A stretch of 64,000 nt of DNA from Apodemus sylvaticus (GCF_947179515.1 NC_067491.1:12024027-12088026); one strand, 5' to 3'. Shown: positions 11,656 to 22,247, numbered from the stretch's first letter. The notes: generated by a model from the sequence alone, not told the origin. Numbers and translations: made by a program.

Positions 11656-12664
11656 AACCCACTTCAGGACTGCAGCAGAAGGAGCCCCTCTCTGCAGAGA
11701 ATGATCCTCTCTAGCTTGGATCCCTGTGTTGTTACTTTTCTTGTGGCTACAACCAGATATGCATGGCCAAAGCAATTTAGGGGAGAAAGGGTGTGTCTCC
11801 CACCCCCCAACGCCCCCAAGTTCAAGCGACTGTCATGCTGGAGTCACCAGGGCTGTGATGCTCACCGGAAGCTGAGGAAGGGGAAGGGCTTAGCTGCCTT
11901 ATCTCCGACCCCTTTTACCTCAGACCAGGCCCTCCAGTCGGTGGGACTGGGCTGCCCACATTTGGGGGGGGTCTCTGTTAATCCACTGCAGGTGCCAACA
12001 TGCACACAGCGTGCCTCAGGAATGCGCTGTGTGTCTCAACCCAACCAAGCCGACATGTGAAATTAACCACCAGGGTCCCACCGTACACTGTGTTCCTCCC
12101 TCCCTGGAAGCAGGCCTGGCAGGAATGATCATCACAGTCAGTGCCTGGATCCAGTTCACCTTAACTGGCCCTGAGTCCCATCTGCAGCCAGGGCCCCTGC
12201 TCCAGGAAATGGGCTGTTTTAGGATGGACAAGGCTAGATACTTTATTCTGCGTAATTCTGAGTCCGGAACTCGGTCTGTCTCTATGCAACTGGAATCCCA
12301 GACGTCAGTAGGCAGTAAGTAGCCTGTTTTCAGAGCTGGAGGAGAGACGAAAAGCGGGAATTTATGGTTTCAGTCTAGGCTGGACAGAAAGCACTTGTAG
12401 GACTGGTCAGGTTACCCTTGACTAATGCAGGCTAGACCCAGATCCGTTGGGTGTCAGAGAGCCTGGAGGAGGGTGGGGATGCCCCACCCACTGTCCTTCT
12501 GTCCTTCCTCTCTCCTTGGACAGTCTGGTTTTTTGTTTTGTTTTTTAACTTCCTCTAGCTGCAGGGGAAGATCTGTAGCTTGCTTCTCTTTCTTTCCCTT
12601 TTTGAACTTTAATATTTGTGGGTGTGGCACACTCGTGAATGGGCAGGTGTTTGGAGGGTGGGGG

Positions 12665-12890
12665 CCTCTCTCGTGTGGATTTTGGGACAGGGTCTCTGTT
12701 GGTTGCCGCTGCATATTGCAGACTAACTGTCCTACAGTGTTCAGGGACCATCCTGACTCTGTCTCCATCTCGTTACAGGAGATTGCAGGTGTGAACTGCT
12801 GTGCCCAACTTCTCTGGGGATTCAAACTTGGGTCTTCACACTTGCATGCTTACCCACCGACCCACCGAGCCATTTCTAAAGACCCTCATG
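12665..12890 (-). mobile_element. B4-like SINE, old
   Basis: gggacagggtctctgttgg, then gattgcaggtgtgaactgct, then a B2/ID-like end (attcaaacttgggtcttc, ccaccgagccatttct). Confidence 0.65.
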
Positions 12891-13154
12891 CTATAGTACC
12901 CGAGACCCTGGGTGTCTCACACAGTGCTCTACCCATGACCTATATCCCTAGTCCTGTCTTATTATCTTTGTTCGCAAGTGAAGCAATCAGCTGGTATGGG
13001 TGGGTGGGGCCCAGGGAGTAAAGCAGGCTTCACCAGGCTGTCAGCCAGGAGGGGCAGGAAGGCAGGGATCACAACTGCCTTTCACAGCTTGAAAACCGGC
13101 TTGGCACCAGCGGACACCAATAAATAATTGTTGGATGATGGCTGGTATGGTGTC

Positions 13155-13290
13155 CTCTCGGTTTATAAAGTAGGTATTGTTTTTACACATTTCACAGAGA
13201 TGAGAAAGCCAAGGCTCAGAGAGGTCCCGTGACTTGCCTTTGGTCACAGCTAGAAGGTGGCAGAGCCGTGATTTCAGACCTAAGTATGTG
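13155..13290 (+). mobile_element. MIR (ancient mammalian SINE)
   Basis: The core cagagatgagaaagccaagg, ctcagagaggtcccgtgact, tgcctttggtcacagctaga and aggtggcagagccgtgattt follows the MIR consensus order. It predates the rodent-specific SINEs around it. Confidence 0.85.
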
Positions 13291-13436
13291 TGACCCACAA
13301 TTCAGATTTCTTTACTAAGCTAAATTGGAGGTAGTGATGGGGGCGTATTCATCTCAACCTTGAAGCATCTCAACCTTGAAGCCTCTTGTATTTGCTCTTT
13401 ATGGTTTGAACTTTTGGGGTTTTTGATTGTTTGTGG

Positions 13437-13562
13437 TTTTGTTTTGTTTTGTTTTGTTTTTCAAGATGAGGTTTTTCTGTGTAGCCCTGGCTGTCCTGTA
13501 AGTCCCAGGCTGACCCCAAACCCACAGGTCCACCTGCCTCATTCTGTGTCAAACAGCCCAGC
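13437..13562 (-). mobile_element. Old B1 preceded by a (GTTTT)n run
   Basis: Five GTTTT units precede ttttctgtgtagccctggct, then caggctgaccccaaaccc and cacctgcctcattctgtgtc, a decayed reverse B1. Confidence 0.75.
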
Positions 13563-14278
13563 TGTTTGAGTCTTGTTGTTCAGTGGTTTTTTGTTGTTGT
13601 TGTTGTTTCTGATATAGCTTCAGAGTTAACCAGAAAGTCTAAGTGATTCTCAGACTCTCCTCTCAGACTTGTAGGGGATCAGTCTATCCCTGGAAAGCCC
13701 ATGAGAAAAAATGTGCCTTGGACTCAGGTCTCTGTGTCTGTGAGGTAGGCGGGTGTGTCTTCTGAGAAAGTTCACTTGTGAGAAGACGAGAGTACCTGGA
13801 GGTGGGGCCCCGCCCTGGAGGGGAGTCTGACCCACATGATGCTCCTTGGGCACAGGGGCTGAAGTGCCAGGGATGGGGTCAGAGAATTTTGCATGACTGA
13901 GCTCTCCTTGTGGCCTCAGACAAAAATGACTTGTAACCTGCCTGGCCGATGCTCCGGGGTGTGGCGCCAGCCCCTCCCTGACTGCCAAGGGCAATAACCA
14001 TGCTTAAGTCACCGGCAGGCCCTCCCTCCCCGTCCTGCCACAGAGAGAATCCTGTTTATCGTCTGTGGTGCCACTGCTTCACCCTGCTCTGAGCTTTGCC
14101 GGTTTCCTTCCCACCCCTCTGCCCCTCCCCAGGCGCCTCGGGAATGTGCGTGTATTTGGAGGGTTCTTTCCCGGGCTGGCAGACAGAGGAGTCTTGGAAA
14201 GGCTTAAACAACCCAGAAGTCTTCCAAGGTGCAGTCCTTCTCCAGTTTGGGCCCTTTCTGATGTTAGTGTCATCTCCA

Positions 14279-14308
14279 ACCCGCCCCGCCCCGCCCCGCC
14301 CCGCCCCA
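14279..14308 (+). repeat. (CCCCG)n short tandem repeat
   Basis: About five CCCCG/CCCCGC units resemble tandem GC boxes. The flanks are not CpG-rich and no transcript start is evident, so it is recorded only as a repeat. Confidence 0.85.
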
Positions 14309-15740
14309 TCTGTGCTCGCTGTGCCAGGCTACCCAGAGAACAGGCACCTTGAGGTGACAGCTGCAGGGAGTCCCCATGTCTCCTACCCCACCCTCCTGGA
14401 ACCCAAGCCCGCATGATTGGTGCATGAATAGATACCCTTCCCCTACCCCACCCCCACCAGCTTATCTTTTTTAAAAAGCCAGGATTTTTTAAAATCCTAG
14501 GATTTACTGTCCGGTTGATCTTTGAATAACAAAGTGCTCAATCCTGGAGTCCCTAGGGCCCAGAGCGAGCGCCAACCCTTCCACTCTTCCGTCGTAGGTT
14601 TAGTCTCTGAAAAGTAAAGATAACTGTCTGGAGTCGCTCCTCCTCTGTGCTCAGGCGTGGGTTATCCTGGGGTCATGGTGCCTTTGATCTTTCCCATAGG
14701 GCCTGTGGGCTTCTGGTCTGAGGCGCCTAAGCCCTGGTGCTTGTCTTTGTTGTCCGGCACTCCCTCGCCCCCTTCAACCCCTTCCTCAGGATTCTCACCC
14801 GAGGGGAGCCCCAATACACATGTCGTGCCGATGTGTGCAGTTAGTGGTCTGGGGCCCTATGGCATCCTTGGTCCCTAACCCGGAGCCTGGGCCCTTCCTT
14901 GGTCTTAAGAGAAAACAACCATCAGATCAGATCAGATCTTTGCAGACGGGCGCTGCAAAGATCCTGAGGTCGGGAGCTCTCCAGATGTCACTTAGCAGGA
15001 AATGAGCAAACGAAGAGGGCCGAGCAAGCCCCGAGGCCCCGGGGTGGACTAAAGAACGTCAGGAACGGAGCCCGGTCTTGCCAGAATGCTTGCCCAGGAG
15101 CCACTCTGTATTCGGGATGGCATTCCTCTGGCGGGTTCCACAGTGACCATTTGCGACTGGTATGTGTGTGCCATTGCCACCCGTAGAATAATTGCCTGGC
15201 CGGAGAATGCCCACCCAGCCAGGAGCCTGGAGCAGGCGGACCTTCATACGTTCTTTCCCCAATCTGTTCCTTGAGTTTGAACCCGACTGTACACACGCTG
15301 TTTGCATTTCCCAATGCTTGTCTACACCAGAGCCTTGGAGACCCGCTTAGTTTAGTGGAAAGGACCTAGGGTCTGAATTGAGTTAGAACTTGTTCTGGTA
15401 ACTAGTGGGGACTTCTCAGAAGGGCTGATGGACTCTGCAGACCTCTCCGGTTTCCTGTCTGTACCACGGAGAGACTAGCTAGCTCTTTTTTTTGAGGAAG
15501 TAGTAGCTGAAATGCCCATGTGGAGAGTCTTACAGGCTGCCAGAGCTGAGTTGCTGAGCATTGGCGGGCTGTGGAATGAGGTTCGACTCAGCAGCTAAGT
15601 CTCTTCTGGCGAGTTAACTCACTCGCTAGAACTCAGTTCTGTATGGTGGACACTGGGGTAATTACGCCAGCTTTGCGGGCTGTTAGGTAATGACGTGACC
15701 CAATCCGGTGTCTGGTGTCCTTGATTCACCAGACACTAGG

Positions 15741-16090
15741 GTTAGGTACCGTGGTTACATGGCTGCACCTGGTGGGTTAGGTACCATGGTTACATGGCTG
15801 CACCTGGTGGGTTAGGTACCGTGGTTACATGGCTGCACCTGGCAGGTTAGGTACCATGGTTACATGGCTGCACCTGGCGGGTTAGGTACCGTGGTTACAT
15901 GGCTGCACCTGGCGGGTTACGTACCGTGGTTACATGGCTGCACCTGGCGGGTTAGGTACCATGGTTACATGGCTGCACCTGGTGGGTTAGGTACTGTGGT
16001 TACATGGCTGTACCTGGCAGGTTAGGCACCGTGGTTACATGGCTGTACCTGGCGGGTTAGGTACTGTGGTTACATGGCTACACCGTGGCT
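15741..16090 (+). repeat. 35-bp minisatellite, ten copies
   Basis: Copies start at 15741, 15776, 15811, 15846, 15881, 15916, 15951, 15986, 16021 and 16056, an exact 35-base period. The unit is gttaggtaccgtggttacat followed by ggctgcacctggcgg. Copies differ mainly at the ccgtgg/ccatgg/ctgtgg position and at ctggcgg/ctggtgg/ctggcag. Each unit carries GGTACC-type and CATGG-type motifs. Confidence 0.97.
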
Positions 16091-16092
16091 AA

Positions 16093-16470
16093 GTTAGGGT
16101 TCCATTGCTGGCATGAGCCACTATGACCAAAAGCAGCTTGGGGAGGAAAAGGGTTTACATTTTCCTAGACTGTGTAGCGCATCATCTAGAGGAGTCAGCC
16201 TGTCAGAGCTCCAGGCAGGAACTGATGGCGGAGGCCATCGAGGTCAGCCACTTACTGGCTTGCCTGGCTTGCTTTTGTATAGCGCCCAAGACCACCAGTG
16301 CCTGTGTGGCTCCGCCCACAGTGGGCTGGGTCCTCCCACATCAATCATCCAATCAAGAAAAAGTGCCATGGGCTCACTTGTTCAATGGGGGGGAGCATTT
16401 TCTCACTTGAAGTTTCTTCTACCTTTTGTCAAGTTGCACATATATGCACTGATTGAGGTCTTTAGATCAT
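16093..16470 (+). mobile_element. ~400-bp LTR-like rodent repeat, diverged copy
   Basis: It shares gttagggttccattgctgg, caaaagcagcttggggagga and ttactggcttgcctggcttg with the copies at 26332, 34518 and 34962. It is older and its ends are eroded. It immediately follows the 35-bp minisatellite. Confidence 0.75.
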
Positions 16471-16799
16471 AGATTATTACTGAATTCTAAAGGATCAGGA
16501 GAGAAATTAACTAATTTAATCAGTAAGTATTTCCCCTTTCATGTTATGGGGAAAGAAAGGCCAAAAAGTATAGGGTTGGGACAAGTGGGCAGGGTGGCGG
16601 GGTAGAGGGAGCCTGGTCACTTCCATCTTGGCACAGAGACTATTTGGAAGGTAAATATACCCTCTGGTAGTTGTGCACAGTCAGTGGTTGGTGATTACTG
16701 CCAGTAACTTAGTATTCATTCCCTACTTTCTGCTAATGCATACTATAAAGATGTAGAGACTGTGACATTAATAAAATGTGCTTCAGAGAGGCTTTGGGT

Positions 16800-16960
16800 G
16801 TGCTAGGCAAAGTGGCTCACAACCTTAATCTCAGCACTCGGGAAGCAGGGGCAGGCAGGTCTCTGTTAGTAGTTCTAGGCCAACCTAGTTTATAGAGCAA
16901 GTTCCAGGCCAGCCAGGGCCACGTAATGAGACCCTGTCTCAAAAGCAAACATGCAAATAA
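16800..16960 (+). mobile_element. Diverged B1 SINE
   Basis: aaccttaatctcagcactcg, gttctaggccaacctagttt and gagaccctgtctcaaaagca follow the B1 order with many changes. It ends about 360 bases before the Rassf3 exon. Confidence 0.8.
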
Positions 16961-17321
16961 ACAAACAACCCTTAGAGGTAGGAATGCCCAGTAGCAGGTA
17001 CTCTTCAGAACTCTATTTTTACAGAAGGAATTTAGCAAAGACAGATTTGAGAGATAATAGTTAATGAGGTGCTGTTTCTCGTGCTGGTGGAGTGACTTCA
17101 TTCCGCTACCCCTAGGAAGACAGGTATGAAGAAGGAGGTGTGCTTGGCAGACAGACCCTCTGTGCTGGGTGATAAACTAGAGTTGCCTGTGTCTGGGGGA
17201 GAATTGCGCCTGGCTGCTCTTCTGTGGAACACAGATGAATCCTGGTTTATCTGCACGTTCTCCCTCCCCCTCCCCCCACCCGTGGTTGTTCATGCATGAT
17301 CGTGGTTTGTTTCTTTTCTAG

Positions 17322-17429
17322 GATGTGGAGAAAGAGAAAGAAACACACAATTACCTCAGCAAAGAGGAAATCAAAGAGAAAGTTCATAAATACAATTCAG
17401 CCGTCACAGACAAGCTGAAGATGACCTTG
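17322..17429 (+). CDS. Rassf3: Rassf3 coding exon (second of five): linker before the RA domain
   Basis: The acceptor is ttcttttctag before GATGTGGAG. The 36 codons start DVEKEKETHNYLSKEE and end DKLKMTL, matching the segment between the short N-terminus and the RA domain of RASSF3. It is charged and probably helical. Both ends are phase 0. The next exon must begin with AAT (Asn), so this exon ends at TTG and the intron begins gcaagt, a GC donor rather than GT. Shifting to the nearby gtattc would add 4 bases and break the frame. A (GT)19 tract starts 66 bases downstream of the exon end. Confidence 0.95.
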
Positions 17430-17431
17430 GC
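17430..17431 (+). promoter_or_regulatory. Rassf3: Non-canonical GC splice donor of the following Rassf3 intron
   Basis: The sequence across the junction is ATGACCTTG|gcaagt. The paired acceptor is ttcttcag at 18211-18218. Only this pairing joins Leu to the Asn-Ser-Asn-Gly of the next exon in frame. Apart from position +2, the intron side gcaagt fits the donor consensus, which is typical of GC-AG introns (about 1% of mammalian introns). Confidence 0.88.
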
Positions 17432-17491
17432 AAGTATTCCTTCCTGGTTTGCCTGGCTCTCACAGGAAGACGATAGGGACAAGGCTGGGCC

Positions 17492-17494
<3 letters not shown>

Positions 17495-17532
<38 letters not shown>
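17495..17532 (+). repeat. (GT)19 ending in a perfect GTAAGT
   Basis: Nineteen GT units run directly into aagtac, so the last unit forms GTAAGTAC at 17531-17538, a consensus 5' splice site 101 bases downstream of the GC donor. Confidence 0.96.
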
Positions 17533-17534
<2 letters not shown>

Positions 17535-18218
17535 GTACAGGCTGGCAGGTTTGACCCCCGAGACTCATGAAGAGGGCAGATGTGGTGATAGGGGCCTTCA
17601 GGACTGGTAGCCTGGAATACCCAAGAGCAGCACCAGCCACCGCCATGGCAAGAACAGAGTGAGGGACCCCGCCCTGACCAGGTGGGAGGTGGGGGTGCCT
17701 GACCCGCTGGGCATGCTGGGCACTAATGAGTGTCTACAAGTGTGTAGCAGAAGTGTCATCTGCTATGTGCCCCTTGCCACCGGGAATAAAGCCAGCCTGT
17801 TTTCCTAGTGTCAACTCATTGCAGACTTGGGTGTCTCGGGGCCCTCACCGTGACCTTCCTTCTTGTGGAAGGTTGGTATTGAGCTCCGAGCTGAGATATA
17901 TTCCAGGCTTCGAGGCAGGTCTGGTCTGGCAGGCGAGTGCCACTCAGGACCGTGTCTTCTTCAGTGGGTGCTGATCCATCGTAGGAGGCTTCGGAAGCGC
18001 GAACCTCAGAGCTAGTGCTCCAGGGCCAGCGTGTTCCCAGGCGGGGCTTTCCTCCGCTGCATCTGCCCTGCAGATCTTGTGTCAGTCCCCCACTGAGGTA
18101 GCCCCTCTCTGCACTCTTTGGTGAAACTGTTTGAGAGACAAAAATGGGTAAAAGCTGTTCGCCTTCCCGTGTGGCTTAGATCCCTTCCCGCTCAGTGCGA
18201 CCTTTCTTCATTCTTCAG

Positions 18219-18441
18219 AATTCAAACGGGATCTACACTGGCTTCATTAAGGTGCAGATGGAACTCTGCAAACCCGCCCAGGCCCCTCCCAGCCCCAGCA
18301 GCAGCGGCTGTATGAACACGCTCCACATCAGCAGCACCAACACCGTGGGCGAAGTGATCGAGGCCCTGCTCAGGAAGTTTCTGGTGACCGAGAGTCCCAC
18401 CAAGTTTGCGCTTTATAAGCGTTGTCACAGGGAGGACCAAG
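18219..18441 (+). CDS. Rassf3: Rassf3 coding exon (third of five): first half of the RA domain
   Basis: The acceptor is ttcttcag and the donor is gtacgt after CAAG. The exon encodes NSNGIYTGFIKVQMEL, a Pro/Ser-rich linker (PAQAPPSPSSS), then CMNTLHISSTNTVGEVIEAL and, further on, KFALYKRCHREDQ. The FIKVQMEL strand and the TVGEVIEALL helix are characteristic of RASSF-type RA domains. From memory, human RASSF3 has a linker about six residues longer, which would account for its 238 residues against ~232 here. The exon ends with the first base of the Val codon completed by the next exon. Confidence 0.97.
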
Positions 18442-19825
18442 GTACGTGGCCACACTTCAAATGAAACTGGCCCTTCTGTTCCTGTCTCTCTCATTAGCAG
18501 GAGGCCAGTTGATAGAGCCGTGTCTGACTGTCCGTCAGAGGCCAGGGACGGACTGTGGAAGCCACGCTCTGATGGCAGATCTTCACGATTGCTGGCTCTT
18601 TGTATTTTTGAATTGAAATTTCAAAAGTGTTAGGTCTGAGGGGCTTTGAGGCATCTGCATGCAGCAGGCATGTGCGGAGGATTTGGTGGTGTGACACACA
18701 CAGGGACAGGTTTGGTGAGGGTGTGGTAGCAATGATTGCAATGGCCTTCAGCACACCAAAGAACACTTAGGTAGTTGAAGTTTTCAGTAATGCTTTTACA
18801 TTTGAAGGTCATGTGTACATGCTAAGACTCACTAGGCCAAGAGGCACATGTACAACTCACATATAAAACCAAGTGAGTGTTGACCTTTGGTCTACCTGAA
18901 CTTACACGCATGCCCAGTGGTAGAACAGACATTAGATTACCTCATGAAATGGGATGGGATCTCCCAGAGGGGGTTTGAATGCAAGCTGGTGTCTCTGATC
19001 CGTGCTACTTAAGTTTTCTCTGGGAAAAGCCCAAAGCAGCCATAGAAGACAATGTACTGACTTTGACAAGATAGTAATGTCCTTTAGCTGCACGGGGTGA
19101 CACACTGCTTTTTCCAAGAGTATACATTTGTTGAACACAGGTTCTTCGAGCAGGTCAGAAGCCACAGGCTCGGCAGCCTGGCGGGGGAGGGGCAGCCACC
19201 AGGAAACTATAATGCCGTTGCCTCTGAAGTGCCAGGGACACAAGGAAGGCCTGATGACATTTTTAGCTTGCCAACAACTTTGCCAGCACAGGTGGACGTC
19301 AGCCACACAGTCTACAATGGCAGTGTCCAGCTGAACTGCGCCCCCATGGGTGACAAATCTTTGGATGTGAGAGTGCACTGTGTGCTGTCGCCTGCTGGCT
19401 GTCAGCCCTTAGTCTGCAAAGGCGGTTGCCCCTGGAGCTTTGAGATCATGTTGTTTGGTTGAGATGTTTTCATAGTTTGTAAAGGGGCTACGGTCCCTCC
19501 CCTACCCCAAAGTGTCCCCTCTTTCTGAAAGGAGGGATGGAATCCCCATAGCATGCTTGATGCAAATTCCTACTTTATCTTATTTGTGGAGTTTATTTCT
19601 TCCTCTTCACGTCCTGGTGTTCACTGGGCAGTCTGTGCCCTGTGAGCCTGTGGTGTTAGTGTGATAGAATGGTGATCTAGAGCGGGGGGGTGGGGGGGGG
19701 GGTGGGTGGGAAGTACCTGTTACTGTGGCGTGTCCCGATTGTGTGCGCACACGTGCCTGTGTGTGTGATGCGGCCACACGCCACACTGGAGTCCCCTGTA
19801 ACGCGCCGTTTGTCTCCCTTCCCAG

Positions 19826-19935
19826 TGTATGCCTGCAAGCTGTCGGACCGGGAACACCCGCTGTACCTGCGTCTGGTCGCAGGGCCCAGAACAGACACGC
19901 TTAGTTTTGTTCTTCGGGAACACGAAATTGGAGAG
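19826..19935 (+). CDS. Rassf3: Rassf3 coding exon (fourth of five): second half of the RA domain
   Basis: The acceptor is tcccttcccag and the donor is gtgagt. After the split Val codon it encodes 36 residues beginning YACKLSDREHPLYLRLVAGP and ending REHEIGE. This is the C-terminal beta-strand portion of the RA domain, with the LYLRLVAGP strand shared among RASSF1, 3 and 5. It joins in frame to TGG (Trp) of the last exon. No unusual residues are seen. Confidence 0.97.
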
Positions 19936-20258
19936 GTGAGTGAGGGACCGTCCACGGTGGCATCAGATGGCACAGGGATAGATTGGGGTCTCCCAGGAGA
20001 ATGTATGGGGGTGTCTGTTGAAAACGATTTCAGGCTGCCTTGTACATCATCTGTCGCAGGCCAGCGATCCTGGAGACGTGTGAGGTGTCCCGTGGAACAG
20101 TCCACGACACTGAGAACAGGCTCGCCGGCCCAGTCAGGGGCCCTGGGCTGTGGATAGACAGGGACATAGCATGATCAGAGCTTCTGATGACCCCAGCCTT
20201 CCACTCAGAAGGTCTAGAAAGCTGACTAACGCTTCCTTAAAACTAGTTATTCTTCTCA

Positions 20259-20261
<3 letters not shown>

Positions 20262-20291
<30 letters not shown>
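20262..20291 (+). repeat. (GT)n microsatellite
   Basis: About fifteen uninterrupted GT units in the intron before the last Rassf3 exon. Confidence 0.95.
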
Positions 20292-20293
<2 letters not shown>

Positions 20294-20439
20294 TTTGCAG
20301 GCATGTGTACCACAGCAGGTCAACCTTCCACATCTCAGTGGGTCACAGGGAAGAACTTGGGTCACTGGGTTTTTTACATAGCAATTTCCTTGATGTTTAC
20401 TGATTTTAAAAGGGGGAAAAACCTTTTGTTTTTAAAATT

Positions 20440-20615
20440 GTTTTATTGTTTTGTGCGGCTGTGTGGCTGGTGCACTTGCCGAGTCATAGGTCATACGTGT
20501 GGAGCTAGGGAGCAACCCGCAGACTCTCCTCTCTTGTGGGTCCCAGAGGTGAAGCTCAAGTTGTCAGGTTTGGCAAGGCGAGCTGTTAACTCCTGGGGCA
20601 TCTCGCTGCTCTCTC

Positions 20616-20617
<2 letters not shown>
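20440..20617 (-). mobile_element. Probable B3-type SINE
   Basis: gtgtggctggtgcacttgcc through gggcatctcgctgctctctc resembles a reverse B3 with a degenerate head. It is bordered by the next tandem repeat. Confidence 0.5.
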
Positions 20618-20654
<37 letters not shown>

Positions 20655-21100
20655 TGTCTGTCTGTCTGTCTGTCTTGTGAGTGTGTGCCTGCTGTAGGGA
20701 GGGGTGCTGTTAGTGGAGAGAACTCAGTGTGTGTGTGTATGTGTGTGTGTGTGTCTGTCTGTCTGTCTTGTGGGTTTGTGCCTGCTGTAGGGAGGGGTGC
20801 TGTTAGTGGAGAGAACTCAGTGTGTGTGTGTGTCTGTCTGTCTGTCTGTCTGTCTGTCTTGTGGGTTTGTGCCTGCTGTAGGGAGGGGTACTGTTAGTGG
20901 AGAGAACTCAGTGTGTGTCTTTGTGTGTGTGTGTCTGTCTGTCTGTCTGTCTGTCTTGTGGGTTTGTGCCTGCTGTAGGGAGGAGTACTGTTAGTGGAGA
21001 GAACTCAGTGTGTGTCTGTGTGTGTGTGTGTGTGTGTGTGTCTGTCTTGTGGGTCTGTGCCTGCTGTAGGGAGGGGTGCTGTTAGTGGAGAGAACTCAGG
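20618..21100 (+). repeat. Compound ~93-bp minisatellite with embedded (GT)n(CTGT)n
   Basis: Five units each end in ctgttagtggagagaactca g, at 20727, 20820, 20911, 21008 and 21099. Each has a variable GT and GTCT tract, then ttgtgggtttgtgcctgctg and tagggaggggt. Spacings are 93, 91, 97 and 91; the differences arise from the microsatellite part. Confidence 0.95.
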
Positions 21101-21244
21101 TTCCAGGAACTGGACTCCAGGTAGCGGCTCATCTGGCTGCTGTGGGGGGCAGGCGTAGGTGAGCGAGACGCTAACTAAGCAAGGTGTTTTATCCTCACAG
21201 TCTCGCTTGTGAGCGGGGCTTCCCTGTGGCTCAGAGAGACCTGC

Positions 21245-21284
21245 TAATAATAATAATAATGATAATAATAATAATAATAATAAT
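21245..21284 (+). repeat. (AAT)n microsatellite
   Basis: About thirteen AAT units with one ATG variant. Confidence 0.95.
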
Positions 21285-21596
21285 CAACCTAGCCTTGGGT
21301 GGAAAGGGAGGGCAAAGGTCCCGGAAGCCTCCTCAGGAAGGTTGGGTGTGAGCTGAGGCCGGGCAGGAGATTGGGAGGCCAAGCCAAGCGAGGACCGTGC
21401 ACCCCTGAGGGCGGGCGGGGCTGGAAGGCAGCGCATTTCTCATGTTCAGGAGGTACCAGCTGTGAAGCATGTTGGGGAGGGCTGAGGTCAGAGGGAGCCG
21501 GAGAGAGCAAGAAGGCGGGGAAGGAGCTGTGCAGGGCGGGGAGCGGGTGAGGAGAGCTGGCGCAGCAGCCTTGGAGAAAGCAGCTCCATTTGGCTG

Positions 21597-21793
21597 TAGG
21601 GGGTACAGGGGGTACGGGGGGCTGTAGGGGGTACAGGGGATGCAGGGGGGCTACAGGGGATGCAGGGGATGTAGGGGGTGCAGGGAATGTAGGGAGCTAT
21701 AGGGGGTACAGGGGACTGTAGGAGAGCTGTAGGGGTGTGGGGGGCTGTAGGGGGTACGGGGGTTGTAGGTGGTAGGGGGGTTGTAGGTAGGCT
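21597..21793 (+). repeat. G-rich degenerate minisatellite
   Basis: Units like gtagggggtacaggg and ggatgcaggg repeat about a dozen times, giving closely spaced G3-G6 runs on the coding strand of Rassf3, about 300 bases before the last exon. Confidence 0.9.
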
Positions 21794-21927
21794 GCAGAAC
21801 AGTGTGGAGTTGAGGAGTCTGAGAGGGAGGCAAGACTGATGTCTGCAGCCACAGATGTGGGAGCTGATTCTCTGTGGGGTTGGACTGGGGGGTGAGGGCA
21901 GCCCTACCTCAGTCTTCTGCGGGGCTT

Positions 21928-21995
21928 GGTGTCAAACTAGCGCTCAGGAGGCCGAGGCAGGAAGATCATGAGTTCAAGACTAGACTCTGCAACAC
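21928..21995 (+). mobile_element. B1 fragment
   Basis: gctcaggaggccgaggcagg, then atcatgagttcaagactaga, is the central part of a B1. It lies upstream of the last Rassf3 exon. Confidence 0.65.
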
Positions 21996-22097
21996 AGCAA
22001 AGCCTTGTCCTGGCGGTGGGAGGACGCCGACGTGCGCCTGTCCTGCCTGGCTTGTCCCTGGATTTGTCATGGCGTATTCCTCTCTGTCCCCCAACAG

Positions 22098-22247
22098 TGG
22101 GAAGCCTTCAGCCTCCCGGAGCTGCACAACTTCTTGCGCATCCTGGACAAGGAGGAAGACGAGCAGCTGCAGAGCCTGAAGCGGCGCTACACGGCCTACA
22201 GGCAGAAGCTGGAGGAGGCGCTGGGCGAGGTGTGGAAGCCCGGCTAG
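22098..22247 (+). CDS. Rassf3: Rassf3 last coding exon: SARAH domain and stop
   Basis: The acceptor is gtcccccaacag. The 49 codons run from WEAFSLPELHNFLRILDKEE to ALGEVWKPG, followed by TAG. The middle (DEQLQSLKRRYTAYRQKLEE) has the heptad-like Leu/Tyr spacing of a SARAH helix, the dimerisation module of RASSF, MST and SAV proteins. The length fits a complete SARAH domain ending at the protein C-terminus, so the stop is genuine. A B1 fragment ends about 100 bases upstream of the acceptor. Confidence 0.97.
   Translation, partial: WEAFSLPELHNFLRILDKEEDEQLQSLKRRYTAYRQKLEEALGEVWKPG

Noticed and set aside
14279..14308. GC-box-like array as a promoter
   Set aside because: It is a simple CCCCG repeat without a surrounding CpG island, initiator or downstream exon.
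15741..16090. CRISPR-like direct repeats
   Set aside because: Units are strictly head-to-tail with no spacers; vertebrate minisatellite context.
17325..17534. 69-codon frame that could be taken as an alternative last exon of Rassf3
   Set aside because: It reads through the GC donor into the GT tract. No poly(A) signal follows, and the in-frame continuation to the next exon supports splicing instead.
20150..21085. Cys/Val-rich open frames
   Set aside because: They are made by GT and CTGT tracts in the compound minisatellite; frames on either side are unrelated.
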